Source: Variovorax boronicumulans NBRC 103145
GTDB taxonomy: Bacteria; Pseudomonadota; Gammaproteobacteria; Burkholderiales; Burkholderiaceae_C
Direction: 5' to 3'
Length of the DNA stretch: 35,455 nucleotides
NCBI RefSeq assembly: GCF_001591345.1
Contig: NZ_BCUS01000066.1
Coordinates: 1-35,455, forward strand
Shown: positions 9,579 to 17,797 of the stretch, one piece after another
Layout: each line of letters begins with the position of its first letter
How positions within the stretch are numbered: position 1 is the stretch's first letter
The notes under the pieces: generated by a model
The model's database searches: none
What the model saw: only the letters and a program-made list of their open reading frames with translations
Told to the model about the DNA's origin: nothing
Translations under genes and position numbers: made by a program

Positions 9579-10549
9579 TGACCATGACGAACACTTCCTC
9601 GCTTCTCCAGCGCCTGCGCGGCCCGGTCCTGGCCGCCGCGCTCGGCCTCGTGCTGACGGGCTGCGTCGGCGTCTACAAGTCGGACGTCGTCAGCATCAAC
9701 AGCAGCACGCGGCTGGACGACACGCCGCGCCTGGCCGTGATCTCGGCCTTCGAGCCCGAGCTCAAGCTGCTGCTCACACGCCTGCAGGGCCCCCGCAAAC
9801 ACAGCGTGAACGGTGTCGAGTTCACCACCGGCACGCTCGAAGGCAAGCCCGTGGTGCTGTTCCTCTCGGGCATCAGCATGACGAACGCGACCATGAACAC
9901 GCAGCTCGTGCTCAACCGCTTTCGCATCAGCGGCATCGTGTTCAGCGGCATCGCGGGCGGCGTGAACCCGTCGCTGCACGTGGGCGACGTGACCGTGCCG
10001 GCCCAGTGGGGCCAGTACCTCGAGGTGCTCATGGCGCGCGAAACCGCACCCGGCACGTACAGCGCGCCGCCCTTCATCACCGACGCCACGCTGCCCAACT
10101 TCGGCATGAACTTCCCGCGCCCGGTCGAGGTGCGCTCGGCCGCCAAGCCGGGCATCGAACGCAAGTTCTGGTTCGCGGCCGATCCGAAGATGCTCGAGGT
10201 GGCGCGCAGCATCCGCAACGTCGAGCTGGCGAACTGCGGCGCCGGCAAGTGCCTGCCGCGCAAGCCACAGCTGGTGGTGGGCGGCAACGGCGTCTCGGGC
10301 CAGGCCTTCATGGACAACAAGGCGTACCGCGAATACACCTACAAGACCTTCCAGGCCAACGTGCTCGACATGGAAACCGCCGCCGTGGGCATGGTCGCCT
10401 ACAGCAACGGCGTGCCCTACATCGCCTTCCGCTCGCTCAGCGACCTCGCGGGCGGCGGCGACGGCGAGAACGAGATGGGCACCTTCATGAGCATCGCGGC
10501 CGACAACTCGGCCAAGGTCATGCTGGCCTTCCTGGCCGCGTGGAAGTGA
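9578..10549 (+). CDS. Lipoprotein of the MTA/SAH nucleosidase (PNP/UDP phosphorylase) fold
   Basis: ATG 9578 overlaps the previous stop (TGATG); ATG 9584 is an in-frame alternative. The 323-residue product has a lipoprotein signal with lipobox LTGC (Cys29), then a nucleosidase domain. RLAVISAFEPELKLLL aligns with the start of MTA/SAH nucleosidases, GIVFSGIAGGVNPSLHVGDV with the phosphate/ribose loop, and DMETAAVGMVAYSNGVPYIAFRSLSD with the purine/ribose site. The ribose-binding Glu in METAA and the catalytic Asp in RSLSD are both present. Known nucleosidases of this fold are mostly cytosolic, so a lipid-anchored version points to cleavage of nucleosides in the periplasm. A 35-residue insertion around GAGKCLPRKP is atypical. 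The substrate is unknown; its position in a nucleoside importer operon suggests that it feeds the importer. Confidence 0.82.
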   Translation: MTMTNTSSLLQRLRGPVLAAALGLVLTGCVGVYKSDVVSINSSTRLDDTPRLAVISAFEPELKLLLTRLQGPRKHSVNGVEFTTGTLEGKPVVLFLSGISMTNATMNTQLVLNRFRISGIVFSGIAGGVNPSLHVGDVTVPAQWGQYLEVLMARETAPGTYSAPPFITDATLPNFGMNFPRPVEVRSAAKPGIERKFWFAADPKMLEVARSIRNVELANCGAGKCLPRKPQLVVGGNGVSGQAFMDNKAYREYTYKTFQANVLDMETAAVGMVAYSNGVPYIAFRSLSDLAGGGDGENEMGTFMSIAADNSAKVMLAFLAAWK

Positions 10550-11286
10550 CGGTGGCGCCCGGGCGCCTGCCTCGTCTTGTGTTGCTGCCGGGCATGGACG
10601 GCACCGGCGATCTCTTCGCGCCGCTGGCGCAGGCCCTGGGGCCGCAGGCCGCCATCGACGTCGTGCGCTACCCGGGCCGCCAGGTGCTGGGCTACGACGA
10701 ACTCGAAGCGATGGTGCGCGCGCAACTGCCGACGCAGCAGCCCTTCGTGCTGCTCGGCGAATCGTTTTCCGGGCCGCTGGCCATTTCCCTCGCGGCCTCG
10801 CGCCCGCCGGGGTTGCGCGGCCTCATCCTGTGCTGCAGCTTCGCGCGCCGGCCCGCGCCCGGCCTGGCGCTGATGCGCGCGGGCCTGCTCGACCTGTCGA
10901 TGCGCCTGCTGCATTCGAAGCTCATGCGCGCGCCGATGCGGCACCTGCTGCTGGGCGGCTCGGCGTCGCCGCAGCTGTCGGACATGCTCCAGGCTTCGCT
11001 GAAGCAGGTGTCGGTCGCCGTCATGACCCACCGCATGAAGGAAGTGCAGCGCGTCGACGTGCGCGACAAGCTGTCGCGGGTCGGCGTGCCCGCCATGTAT
11101 TTGCAGGCGCTGCAGGACCGCGTGGTGCCGCGCCGCGCGGTGGCCGCCTTCCAGCGCGGGCTGTCGGCGTTGCACCTCGTACAGCTCGACGGCCCCCACG
11201 GCCTGCTGCAGGCCTCGCCCGCCGCCTCCGCCCGGGCCATCGAAAATTTCTGCCGCGACCTGCCGTCGCCACCTGCCTGCCCATGA
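10546..11286 (+). CDS. Alpha/beta hydrolase
   Basis: I take GTG 10546, which overlaps the preceding TGA (GTGA); GTG 10540 is also possible. The 246-residue protein has the alpha/beta hydrolase layout: an oxyanion strand RLVLLPGMDGTGDLF at the N-terminus, a nucleophile elbow LLGESFSG with Ser73, an acid in LQALQDRVVP (about residue 190) and the final His in LDGPHGLL (about residue 214). The elbow is G-E-S-F-S rather than strict GxSxG, but small residues flank the serine as required. No signal peptide is seen, so it is cytosolic. It is coupled on both sides, to the nucleosidase-like lipoprotein and to the ABC ATPase (ATGA at 11283). The substrate cannot be read from the sequence. Confidence 0.8.
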   Translation: MTVAPGRLPRLVLLPGMDGTGDLFAPLAQALGPQAAIDVVRYPGRQVLGYDELEAMVRAQLPTQQPFVLLGESFSGPLAISLAASRPPGLRGLILCCSFARRPAPGLALMRAGLLDLSMRLLHSKLMRAPMRHLLLGGSASPQLSDMLQASLKQVSVAVMTHRMKEVQRVDVRDKLSRVGVPAMYLQALQDRVVPRRAVAAFQRGLSALHLVQLDGPHGLLQASPAASARAIENFCRDLPSPPACP

Positions 11287-12872
11287 ACCCCACCGTGCTC
11301 CGCCTCCAGGGCATCACCAAGCGTTTCGGCCCCCTCGTGGCCAACGACGCCATCTCCCTCGACCTGCAGGCCGGCGAAGTGCTCGCGCTGCTCGGCGAGA
11401 ACGGCGCCGGCAAGTCGACGCTGATGTCGATCCTGTTCGGCCACTATGTCGCCGACGAAGGCCGCATCGAAGTCTTCGGCTCGCCCCTGCCGCCCGGCAA
11501 CCCCAAGGCCGCGCTGGCCGCCGGCGTCGGCATGGTGCACCAGCACTTCACGCTGGCCGACAACCTCAGCGTGCTCGACAACGTGACGATGGGCACCGAG
11601 CCGCTGTGGCGCCCGGTCTCGCGCCGTGCGGCTGCCCGCGCGCGGTTGCTCGAGGTCGCCCAGCGCTTCGGCCTGCCGGTGCAACCCGACGCGACCATCG
11701 GCAGCCTCTCGGTCGGCGAGCGCCAGCGCGTGGAAATCCTCAAGGCGCTGTACCGCGGCGCGCGCATCCTGATCCTCGACGAACCGACGGCCGTGCTCAC
11801 GCCGCAGGAGAGCGAAGCGCTGTTCGCCACGCTCGCGCAGATGGTGGCGCAGGGCCTGTCGGTGATCTTCATCAGCCACAAGCTCGGCGAGGTGCTGCGC
11901 GTGTCGCAGCGCATCGCGGTGCTGCGCGGCGGCAAGCTGGTCGCCGAGGCACGCACGGCCGACACCACGCAGGCGCAGCTCGCGCTGTGGATGGTCGGTC
12001 ACGCGGTCGAGGCACCGCAGCGCCGGCCCGCGAAGTCGGTGGGCGACGCGGTCTGCGTGCTCGACCACGTGAGCACCGCCTCGACGAAAGACGGCGGGCA
12101 GGACCGCCTGCGCGAGGTGTCGCTCACGCTGCGCGCGGGCGAAATCACCGCCATCGCGGGCGTCTCCGGCAACGGCCAGGTCGCGCTGGCCGAGCTGCTG
12201 AGTGGCACGCGCCGCGCCGTCTCCGGCAGCGCGCAGTTCATGGGCCGCGCGCTGCCACCCTCGCCCGCCCGGCTGGTGCAGCGCGGCGTCGCGCGCATCC
12301 CCGAAGACCGCCACGCGGTCGGCGTGGTCGGCGATTTGCCGGTGTGGGAGAACGCCGTGTCCGAGCGGCTGCGCAGCCCGGTGTTTTCGCGCTGGTCGTT
12401 CATCGTCCGGCGCGCGGCCGCGCGGCTGCACGCCCGGCGCATCGAGAAAGCCTTCGACGTGCGCGGCGCCGGCCTGATGTCGCCGGCCCGTTCGCTCTCG
12501 GGCGGCAACATGCAGAAACTGATCCTGGGGCGGGCGCTGCTGGCGCCCGAGCAAGTGGAACAAGACACCGACAACAAGAAGTACCCGAACCGCGCCCCGC
12601 GCCTCATCGTCGCGCACCAGCCCACCTGGGGCCTGGACATCGGCGCCGTCGCCTACGTGCAGCAGCAGCTCATCGCCGCGCGCGATGCCGGCGCGGCGGT
12701 GCTCGTCATTTCCGACGACCTCGACGAAGTGCTCGCGCTCGGCGACCGCGTGGCCGTGATGCACGGCGGCCACCTCGGCGAAGCGCGCCCGGCCACGGCC
12801 TGGACGCGCGAGGCCATCGGCCTGGCGATGGCCGGCGCCACCGCGCCGCAACGCCCGGGAGCCGCCGCATGA
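11283..12872 (+). CDS. Nucleoside-type ABC importer ATPase with two nucleotide-binding domains
   Basis: This 529-residue protein carries two fused ATPase domains, as in RbsA/YufO-type importers. Domain 1 has Walker A GENGAGKST (about 39-47), an LSVGERQRVEI signature and Walker B ILILDEPTAVLTP, so it looks catalytically complete. Domain 2 has a degenerate Walker A (GVSGNGQ, with no Lys), the signature LSGGNMQK, and VAHQPTWGLD in place of a normal Walker B. Degeneracy of the second site is common in this family. An extra stretch of roughly 17 residues rich in Gln, Asp and Lys (12547-12597) sits between the second signature and Walker B and is unusual. The start at 11283 overlaps the hydrolase stop, and the stop overlaps the permease start. 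Confidence 0.93.
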   Translation: MNPTVLRLQGITKRFGPLVANDAISLDLQAGEVLALLGENGAGKSTLMSILFGHYVADEGRIEVFGSPLPPGNPKAALAAGVGMVHQHFTLADNLSVLDNVTMGTEPLWRPVSRRAAARARLLEVAQRFGLPVQPDATIGSLSVGERQRVEILKALYRGARILILDEPTAVLTPQESEALFATLAQMVAQGLSVIFISHKLGEVLRVSQRIAVLRGGKLVAEARTADTTQAQLALWMVGHAVEAPQRRPAKSVGDAVCVLDHVSTASTKDGGQDRLREVSLTLRAGEITAIAGVSGNGQVALAELLSGTRRAVSGSAQFMGRALPPSPARLVQRGVARIPEDRHAVGVVGDLPVWENAVSERLRSPVFSRWSFIVRRAAARLHARRIEKAFDVRGAGLMSPARSLSGGNMQKLILGRALLAPEQVEQDTDNKKYPNRAPRLIVAHQPTWGLDIGAVAYVQQQLIAARDAGAAVLVISDDLDEVLALGDRVAVMHGGHLGEARPATAWTREAIGLAMAGATAPQRPGAAA

Positions 12873-13936
12873 TGCGCCTCGAACGACGCCACGAAAGCTC
12901 GCGCGCCGCGCTGGTGCTGGCCCCCATCGGCGCGGTCGTGTTCACGCTGCTGGTGAGCGCGCTGCTCGTACGCTGGGCCGGCGCGCCGGTCGGGCGCACC
13001 TACGCGCTGCTGCTGCAGGGCGGCTTCGGTTCGGTGTTCGCATGGAGCGAGACGCTGACGCGGGCGATTCCGCTGATCCTCACCGGGCTGGCCGCCACGG
13101 TCGCGTTCAAGGCGCGGCTCTTCAACATCGGCGCCGAGGGGCAGCTGTTCGCGGGCGCACTCGCTGCCGTGGCCGTGGGCGGCATGCACGGCGGCACGGG
13201 CTTCGAACTGTCGCCGTGGGTGCTGTTCCCGTTGATGATGCTGGCCGCTGCGGTCGCGGGTGCCTTGATGCTGCTCGGCCCGGCGCTCATGAAGAACAAG
13301 CTCGGCGTCGACGAGGTCGTGACCACGCTGCTCATCAACTTCATCGTGCTGCTGGGCGTGTCGGCGCTGCTCGACGGGCCGATGAAAGACCCGACGGCGA
13401 TGGGCTGGCCGCAGAGCGTATCGCTGCAATCCGACCTCGAGCTGGGCAAGCTCATCGCCCAGACGCGCGTGCACACCGGCCTGCTGTGGGCCGTATCGCT
13501 CGCGGTGATCGTGTGGGCGATCTTCAAGTACACGGTGCTGGGCTTCGACATCCGCGCGGTGGGCGCCAATGCGCGCGCCGCCGCCTTCGCCGGCGTGCCG
13601 GTGACGCGCACGGTGGTGATGGTGGCGCTGCTCTCGGGCGCGCTGGCCGGGCTGGCCGGCGCCATCGAGGTGGCGGGCCGCACGAGCTATGTCACGCTCG
13701 ACATGTCGCCGGGCTACGGCTACACCGGCATCGTGATCGCGATGCTGGCCGGGCTGCACCCGCTGGGCGTGATCGCCGCCGGCGTCTTCGTGGCCGGCGT
13801 GCTGGTCGGCGCCGACACCATGAGCCGCGCCGTGGGCGTGCCGACCTACATCGCCGACGTGATCGTCGCGGCCTCGCTGATCGCGGTGCTGGTGGCCACG
13901 CTGCTCACGCAGTACCGCGTGCGGATGACGAAATGA
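12869..13936 (+). CDS. ABC importer permease 1 (BPD_transp_2 family)
   Basis: This 355-residue membrane protein begins at ATG 12869, overlapping the ATPase stop (ATGATG; the second ATG is also in frame). It has a single N-terminal helix, then about eight more. The LFNIGAEGQLFAGAL segment (about residues 85-99) and the later VGANARAAAFAGVPVTRTVV coupling loop (about 230-249) are hallmarks of the YufP-type nucleoside permease. It pairs with the second permease at 13933 to form the transport channel. There is no periplasmic signal or enzymatic domain. The stop overlaps the next start by ATGA. The nucleoside assignment follows from family and neighbours, and the exact substrate is open. Confidence 0.92.
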   Translation: MMRLERRHESSRAALVLAPIGAVVFTLLVSALLVRWAGAPVGRTYALLLQGGFGSVFAWSETLTRAIPLILTGLAATVAFKARLFNIGAEGQLFAGALAAVAVGGMHGGTGFELSPWVLFPLMMLAAAVAGALMLLGPALMKNKLGVDEVVTTLLINFIVLLGVSALLDGPMKDPTAMGWPQSVSLQSDLELGKLIAQTRVHTGLLWAVSLAVIVWAIFKYTVLGFDIRAVGANARAAAFAGVPVTRTVVMVALLSGALAGLAGAIEVAGRTSYVTLDMSPGYGYTGIVIAMLAGLHPLGVIAAGVFVAGVLVGADTMSRAVGVPTYIADVIVAASLIAVLVATLLTQYRVRMTK

Positions 13937-14856
13937 CCGACCTGCTCGACATTCTTTCCAACCCCGCCTTCTGGGTCGCGGTGCTGCGCATCGCCACGCC
14001 GCTCATCCTGGGCACGCTGGGCGTGCTGCTGTGCGAGCGCGCGGGCGTGCTCAACCTGGGCATCGAGGGGATCATGGTCGCGGGCGCCTTCACCGGCTGG
14101 CTCGCGGTGTACGCCGGCGCGCCGCTGTGGGCCGGCGTCGGCGTGGCCGCGCTCACGGGCATGGTGTTCGGGTTGCTGCACGCCTTTTTGACCGTCGGGC
14201 TCGCGCTGTCGCAGCACGTCTCGGGGCTGGGCATCACGTTATTGGCCACGGCGCTGAGCTACTTCGGCTACCGCGTGAGCTTTCCGAAGGTGAACACGCC
14301 GCCGACCATCACGCCCTTCGCGCCGATGGACTGGCTGCCCGTGCCCATCCTCGGCGCACAGACCGCGCTCACGCTGTTCGCGCTGCTGCTGGTGCCGGCG
14401 GTGGCCTGGGTGCTGTACCGCACGCCGCTGGGTCTGGCGCTGCGCATGGTGGGCGAGAACCCGCAGGCGGCCGAGAGCCAGGGCGTGTCGGTCGCAGCCA
14501 CGCGCACCGGCGCCATCGTGGCAGGCTCGGCGCTGATGGGCGTGGCCGGCGCGTTCCTCACGCTGTCGGCCTTCAACGCCTTCTTCTTCAACATGGTGAA
14601 CGGGCGCGGCTGGATCTGCGTGGCGCTGGTGGTGTTCGCCTCGTGGCGGCCCGGCAAGGCCCTGCTCGGCGCGTTGCTGTTCGCGTTCTTCGACGCGCTG
14701 CAGCTGCGACTGCAACAATCGGGCGATGCCGTGCTGCCTTACCAGCTGTACCTGATGCTGCCCTACCTGCTGTCGATCCTGGCGCTGGTGCTGGTGGCCC
14801 GCAAGGCCAGCTATCCGCAAGCGCTGATGAAACCCTACCGCAAGGGAGAACGCTGA
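13933..14856 (+). CDS. ABC importer permease 2 (BPD_transp_2 family)
   Basis: This 307-residue inner-membrane protein has about eight to nine helices. The motif ERAGVLNLGIEGIMVAGAF near residues 35-53 and the cytoplasmic coupling segment MVGENPQAAESQGVSVAATR (about 174-193) match YufQ-type permeases, the usual partner of YufP in BMP systems. The start overlaps the first permease stop by four bases. The stop is followed after one base by the start of a small exported protein, so the operon continues. With the binding protein at 5730 this completes an importer: binding protein, double ATPase and two permeases. Confidence 0.92.
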   Translation: MTDLLDILSNPAFWVAVLRIATPLILGTLGVLLCERAGVLNLGIEGIMVAGAFTGWLAVYAGAPLWAGVGVAALTGMVFGLLHAFLTVGLALSQHVSGLGITLLATALSYFGYRVSFPKVNTPPTITPFAPMDWLPVPILGAQTALTLFALLLVPAVAWVLYRTPLGLALRMVGENPQAAESQGVSVAATRTGAIVAGSALMGVAGAFLTLSAFNAFFFNMVNGRGWICVALVVFASWRPGKALLGALLFAFFDALQLRLQQSGDAVLPYQLYLMLPYLLSILALVLVARKASYPQALMKPYRKGER

Positions 14857-14857
14857 C

Positions 14858-15328
14858 ATGCCGATGACGCGGCCCCGCCTTTGTCGCCTGCTGGCCACCG
14901 CGCTGCTCGCCCTGGCCGGCAGCGGCGCCCACGCACTCGGCGCCGACTACGGCCCCGAGCGCTTCGCCACCCACGACGCCGTCACCTGGGTGCAGACCTG
15001 CGGCACCTGGGGCACCGACCACCGCGGCACCTACCGCGTGGTTCACGCCGAAGCCTTCGCGCAGTCGTTCCTCTACGTGCAGTGGATGGCGCGCGGCGAG
15101 GCCGACCGCAGCTACAGCCTGTACGCCGTGCACACGACCGCCATCGCCGAGCTCGACAACGACCACGCGGAAATCTCCCTGAGCGAACTCACCTGCCGCG
15201 CCACGCCGCGCGGCATCGTGGTGACGGCCAAGGCCGACTCGGGCCACGACGACAAGCTGCGCCGCGTGACCATCGAGGTCGGGCCGGCCGCAGGGCAATA
15301 CCGCTTCCGCGCGCAGCGCACGCGCTGA
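14858..15328 (+). CDS. Exported protein of unknown function
   Basis: The 156-residue protein starts at ATG 14858 with GGGAGA at 14844-14849. Residues 1-26 form a signal peptide ending SGAHA. The mature part is rich in Thr, His and charged residues. It has two cysteines (in VQTCGTWG and SELTCRATP) that could form a disulfide, and strand-forming stretches such as RSYSLYAVHTTAIAEL and GIVVTAKADSG. I do not recognise a family. It lies between the second importer permease and the cytosine deaminase, one base after the permease stop, so it is co-transcribed. A periplasmic accessory role in the importer system is plausible but unsupported by any motif. Confidence 0.75.
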   Translation: MPMTRPRLCRLLATALLALAGSGAHALGADYGPERFATHDAVTWVQTCGTWGTDHRGTYRVVHAEAFAQSFLYVQWMARGEADRSYSLYAVHTTAIAELDNDHAEISLSELTCRATPRGIVVTAKADSGHDDKLRRVTIEVGPAAGQYRFRAQRTR

Positions 15329-15356
15329 GCGCCCCTCGAAAAAAGACACCCCACCG

Positions 15357-16637
15357 ATGCTCGACCTCCTCATCACCAACGCCACCCTCCCCGACGGCCG
15401 CACCGGCATGTCGGTTGCCGTGCAGGACGGCCGCATCGCCGAAGTCACGCCCGGCCTGGCCGCGCCCGCGCACGAGACGCTCGACGCCCAGGGCCTGCTG
15501 CTCGCGCCGCACTTCGTCGACCCGCACTTCCACATGGACGCCACGCTGAGCTACGGCCAGCCGCGCGTCAACCAGAGCGGCACGCTGCTCGAAGGCATCG
15601 CGCTGTGGGGCGAGCTCAAGCCGCTGCTCACGGCCGATGCGCTCATCGAACGCGCGCTCGCGTATTGCGACTGGGCCGTGGCCAAGGGCCTGCTGGCGAT
15701 CCGCTCGCACGTGGACACCAGCGACCCCAGCCTGCTCGCGGTCGATGCGCTGCTCGAGGTGAAGCGCCAGGTGGCGCCCTACATCGACCTGCAGCTGGTG
15801 GCCTTTCCGCAGGATGGCGTGCTGCGCTCGCCGGGCGGCGTCGACAACCTCACGCGCGCGCTCGACAAGGGCGTGGACGTGGTCGGCGGCATTCCGCATT
15901 TCGAGCGCACCATGGCCGACGGCGCGGCCAGCGTGAAGCTGCTGTGCGAGCTGGCCGCCGAGCGCGGCAAGCTGGTCGACATGCACTGCGACGAGTCGGA
16001 CGACCCGCTCTCGCGTCACATCGAGACCCTGGCCGCCGAAACGCTGCGCCTGGGCCTGCAGGGCCGCGTGACGGGCTCGCACTGCACCTCGATGCACTCG
16101 ATGGACAACTACTACGTGAGCAAGCTGCTGCCGCTCATCGCCGAGAGCGGCGTGAGCGTGGTGTCGAACCCGCTCATCAACATCACGCTGCAGGGCCGCC
16201 ACGACAGCTACCCCAAGCGCCGCGGCATGACGCGCGTGCCCGAGCTGCTGGCGGCCGGCGTGAACGTCGCCTTCGGCCACGACTGCGTGATGGACCCGTG
16301 GTACGGCATGGGCTCGGGCGACATGCTCGAGGTGGCCCACATGGGCCTGCACGTGGCGCAGATGACCGGCCAGGCCGGCATCCACCAGTGCTTCGAGGCC
16401 GTGACCACGCGCGCGGCGCGCGTGATGCACCTGGACGGCTACGGCCTGGAAGCCGGCTGCGACGCCAGCTTCGTGCTGCTGCAGGCGCGCGACCCGGTCG
16501 AGGCCATCCGCCTGCGCGCGACGCGGCTCAAGGTGTTCCGCAAGGGCCGGCTGCTGGCCGAGACGCCCGCGGCCACCGCCGCGCTGCACCTGCCGGGGCG
16601 CGGCGACCGCACGCGCTGGATGCTCGGCGAACACTGA
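15357..16637 (+). CDS. codA: Cytosine deaminase-like amidohydrolase
   Basis: The 426-residue protein matches E. coli CodA along its whole length. Metal and catalytic residues are present: H57 and H59 (PHFHMD), H210 and E213 (MHCDE), H242 (GSHCTSMHS) and D309 (FGHD). The substrate-pocket AFPQ motif and the DPWY tryptophan (W315) are also kept. It would convert cytosine to uracil and ammonia in the cytosol, feeding the uracil unit at 2141-5540. The residue after the metal Asp is Cys310, where E. coli CodA has Asp314, a position known to affect substrate choice, so a related base could be the true substrate. It sits 28 bases after the exported protein and is the last recognisable member of the importer operon. 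Confidence 0.87.
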   Translation: MLDLLITNATLPDGRTGMSVAVQDGRIAEVTPGLAAPAHETLDAQGLLLAPHFVDPHFHMDATLSYGQPRVNQSGTLLEGIALWGELKPLLTADALIERALAYCDWAVAKGLLAIRSHVDTSDPSLLAVDALLEVKRQVAPYIDLQLVAFPQDGVLRSPGGVDNLTRALDKGVDVVGGIPHFERTMADGAASVKLLCELAAERGKLVDMHCDESDDPLSRHIETLAAETLRLGLQGRVTGSHCTSMHSMDNYYVSKLLPLIAESGVSVVSNPLINITLQGRHDSYPKRRGMTRVPELLAAGVNVAFGHDCVMDPWYGMGSGDMLEVAHMGLHVAQMTGQAGIHQCFEAVTTRAARVMHLDGYGLEAGCDASFVLLQARDPVEAIRLRATRLKVFRKGRLLAETPAATAALHLPGRGDRTRWMLGEH

Positions 16638-16708
16638 TCCGGTGGCGGCTGGACAGGCGCCGCGCCTGCCGCGAACATCCGGGTTCCCCGATGACAAGGA
16701 CACCCGAC

Positions 16709-17218
16709 ATGAGCGCCCCACCCCTGCTGCGCACGCTGTTCCAGTACCACGCGTGGGCCAACGACGAGCTGCTGGACCGCATGGCCAGCCTCGACCCCGT
16801 GCAGCACGCCGACGCCCGGCATGCCGCGATCCGAGTGGTCAACCATGCGCATGTGGTGAACCGGATCTTCGCGGGTCACCTCACCGGCACGCCGCACGGC
16901 TTCACCGACGACAACACGCCCGAAACGCCCACGCTGGCCGACCTGCGCGCGGCCGTGGCCGAGTCCGACCGCTGGTACCTCGCCTACCTGGACACGCTCA
17001 CGCCGGCGCTGCTGGCCGAGCCGCTGCCCTTCGTGTTCACCGACGGCGACAAGGGCCGGATGACGCGCGAAGAGATGCTGGCCCATGTCGTGACGCACAA
17101 CGGCTACCACCGGGGCGAAGCCGGCCGGCTGCTGGCGCAATGCGCGGTGCGCCCGCCGCGCGACACGCTGGCGGTGCACCTGCACCGCAGCGAACCCGCG
17201 CGCCGCGAGCGCTCCTAG
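16709..17218 (+). CDS. DinB-family metalloprotein
   Basis: I choose ATG 16709 because AAGGA lies at 16695-16699 with nine-base spacing; ATG 16691 would add six residues. The 169-residue four-helix protein shows the DinB pattern LFQYHAWANDELLDR at the start, His46/His48 in VVNHAHVV and the closing HVVTHNGYHRGE with His130 and His134, which together make a three-His metal site. DinB-like proteins include metal-dependent thiol transferases and many members without known substrates. Despite the name, this is not DNA polymerase IV. It ends one base from the convergent RidA gene. No link to the importer is evident beyond proximity. Confidence 0.85.
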   Translation: MSAPPLLRTLFQYHAWANDELLDRMASLDPVQHADARHAAIRVVNHAHVVNRIFAGHLTGTPHGFTDDNTPETPTLADLRAAVAESDRWYLAYLDTLTPALLAEPLPFVFTDGDKGRMTREEMLAHVVTHNGYHRGEAGRLLAQCAVRPPRDTLAVHLHRSEPARRERS

Positions 17219-17219
17219 G

Positions 17220-17711
17220 TCAGGCCGCGTGGGTGGTCGCGACCGTCATCTCGACCTCGACCGTCGCGTTCTTCGGCAGCGCATAGACGCCGACCGCCGT
17301 GCGCACATGCACGCCGGCCTCGCCGAACACGCGGTGCAGCAGGTCGGACGCGGCATCGGCCACCTCGCTTTGCTGCGTGAAGTCGGCCGTGCACTGCACG
17401 AACACACCGACACGCAGCACCTTCTCGACCGCATCGAGCGAGCCGAGGGCGCGGCGCAGCAGCGCGAGGCTACGCAGCGCGCAGATCTGGGCGCCTTCGC
17501 GCGCGGTGTCGAGCGACACCGCATCGCCCACGCGGCCGGTGACGACCACCGTGGTGCCCACGCGCGGCACCTGGCCGCTGAGGTAGACGGTGCGGCCGTC
17601 GCGCACCAGCGGCACGTAGTGGCCGCCGGCCAGGATCTCGCCGTCGAAGCGGTGGCCCAGTTCGGCGGCAATCAGGTCGGCAATCTGGTCGCGGCTGTGT
17701 GGTTCTGTCAT
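17220..17711 (-). CDS. RidA/YjgF-family protein
   Basis: The start at 17711 (MTEPHSRDQ) gives 163 residues; the open frame continues upstream without a better start. Recognisable RidA features are YLSGQVPRVG, AREGAQICALRSLALLRRALGSLDAVEKVLRVGVFVQC and the C-terminal AVGVYALPKNATVEVEMTV. RidA proteins hydrolyse reactive enamine/imine intermediates. The usual catalytic Arg before the C-terminal strand is not obvious (VRTAVGVYALP), as in the broader YjgF subgroups, so the activity may differ. It lies 86 bases downstream of the Rieske ferredoxin on the same strand and may be the last gene of that operon. Confidence 0.85.
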   Translation of the reverse strand: MTEPHSRDQIADLIAAELGHRFDGEILAGGHYVPLVRDGRTVYLSGQVPRVGTTVVVTGRVGDAVSLDTAREGAQICALRSLALLRRALGSLDAVEKVLRVGVFVQCTADFTQQSEVADAASDLLHRVFGEAGVHVRTAVGVYALPKNATVEVEMTVATTHAA

Positions 17712-17797
17712 CGGATGTCCAGGAAAACGGGCCTCGATTGTCGCCAACCGTTCGGGCGCGAAGAGAGACAGATCGGCCTCGCCGCAGGCAGAACAGT

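Noticed and set aside
10692..12851. 719-codon minus-strand frame opposite the hydrolase and ABC ATPase
   Set aside because: It mirrors real plus-strand genes and shows only shadow composition.
11283..12872. Second ATPase domain as a broken gene
   Set aside because: The missing Walker A Lys and altered Walker B are usual in the second half of RbsA/YufO-type ATPases, and the frame is intact.
16709..17218. DNA polymerase IV (DinB)
   Set aside because: The short four-helix protein with three His ligands is the metalloprotein DinB family of Bacillus naming, not the polymerase.
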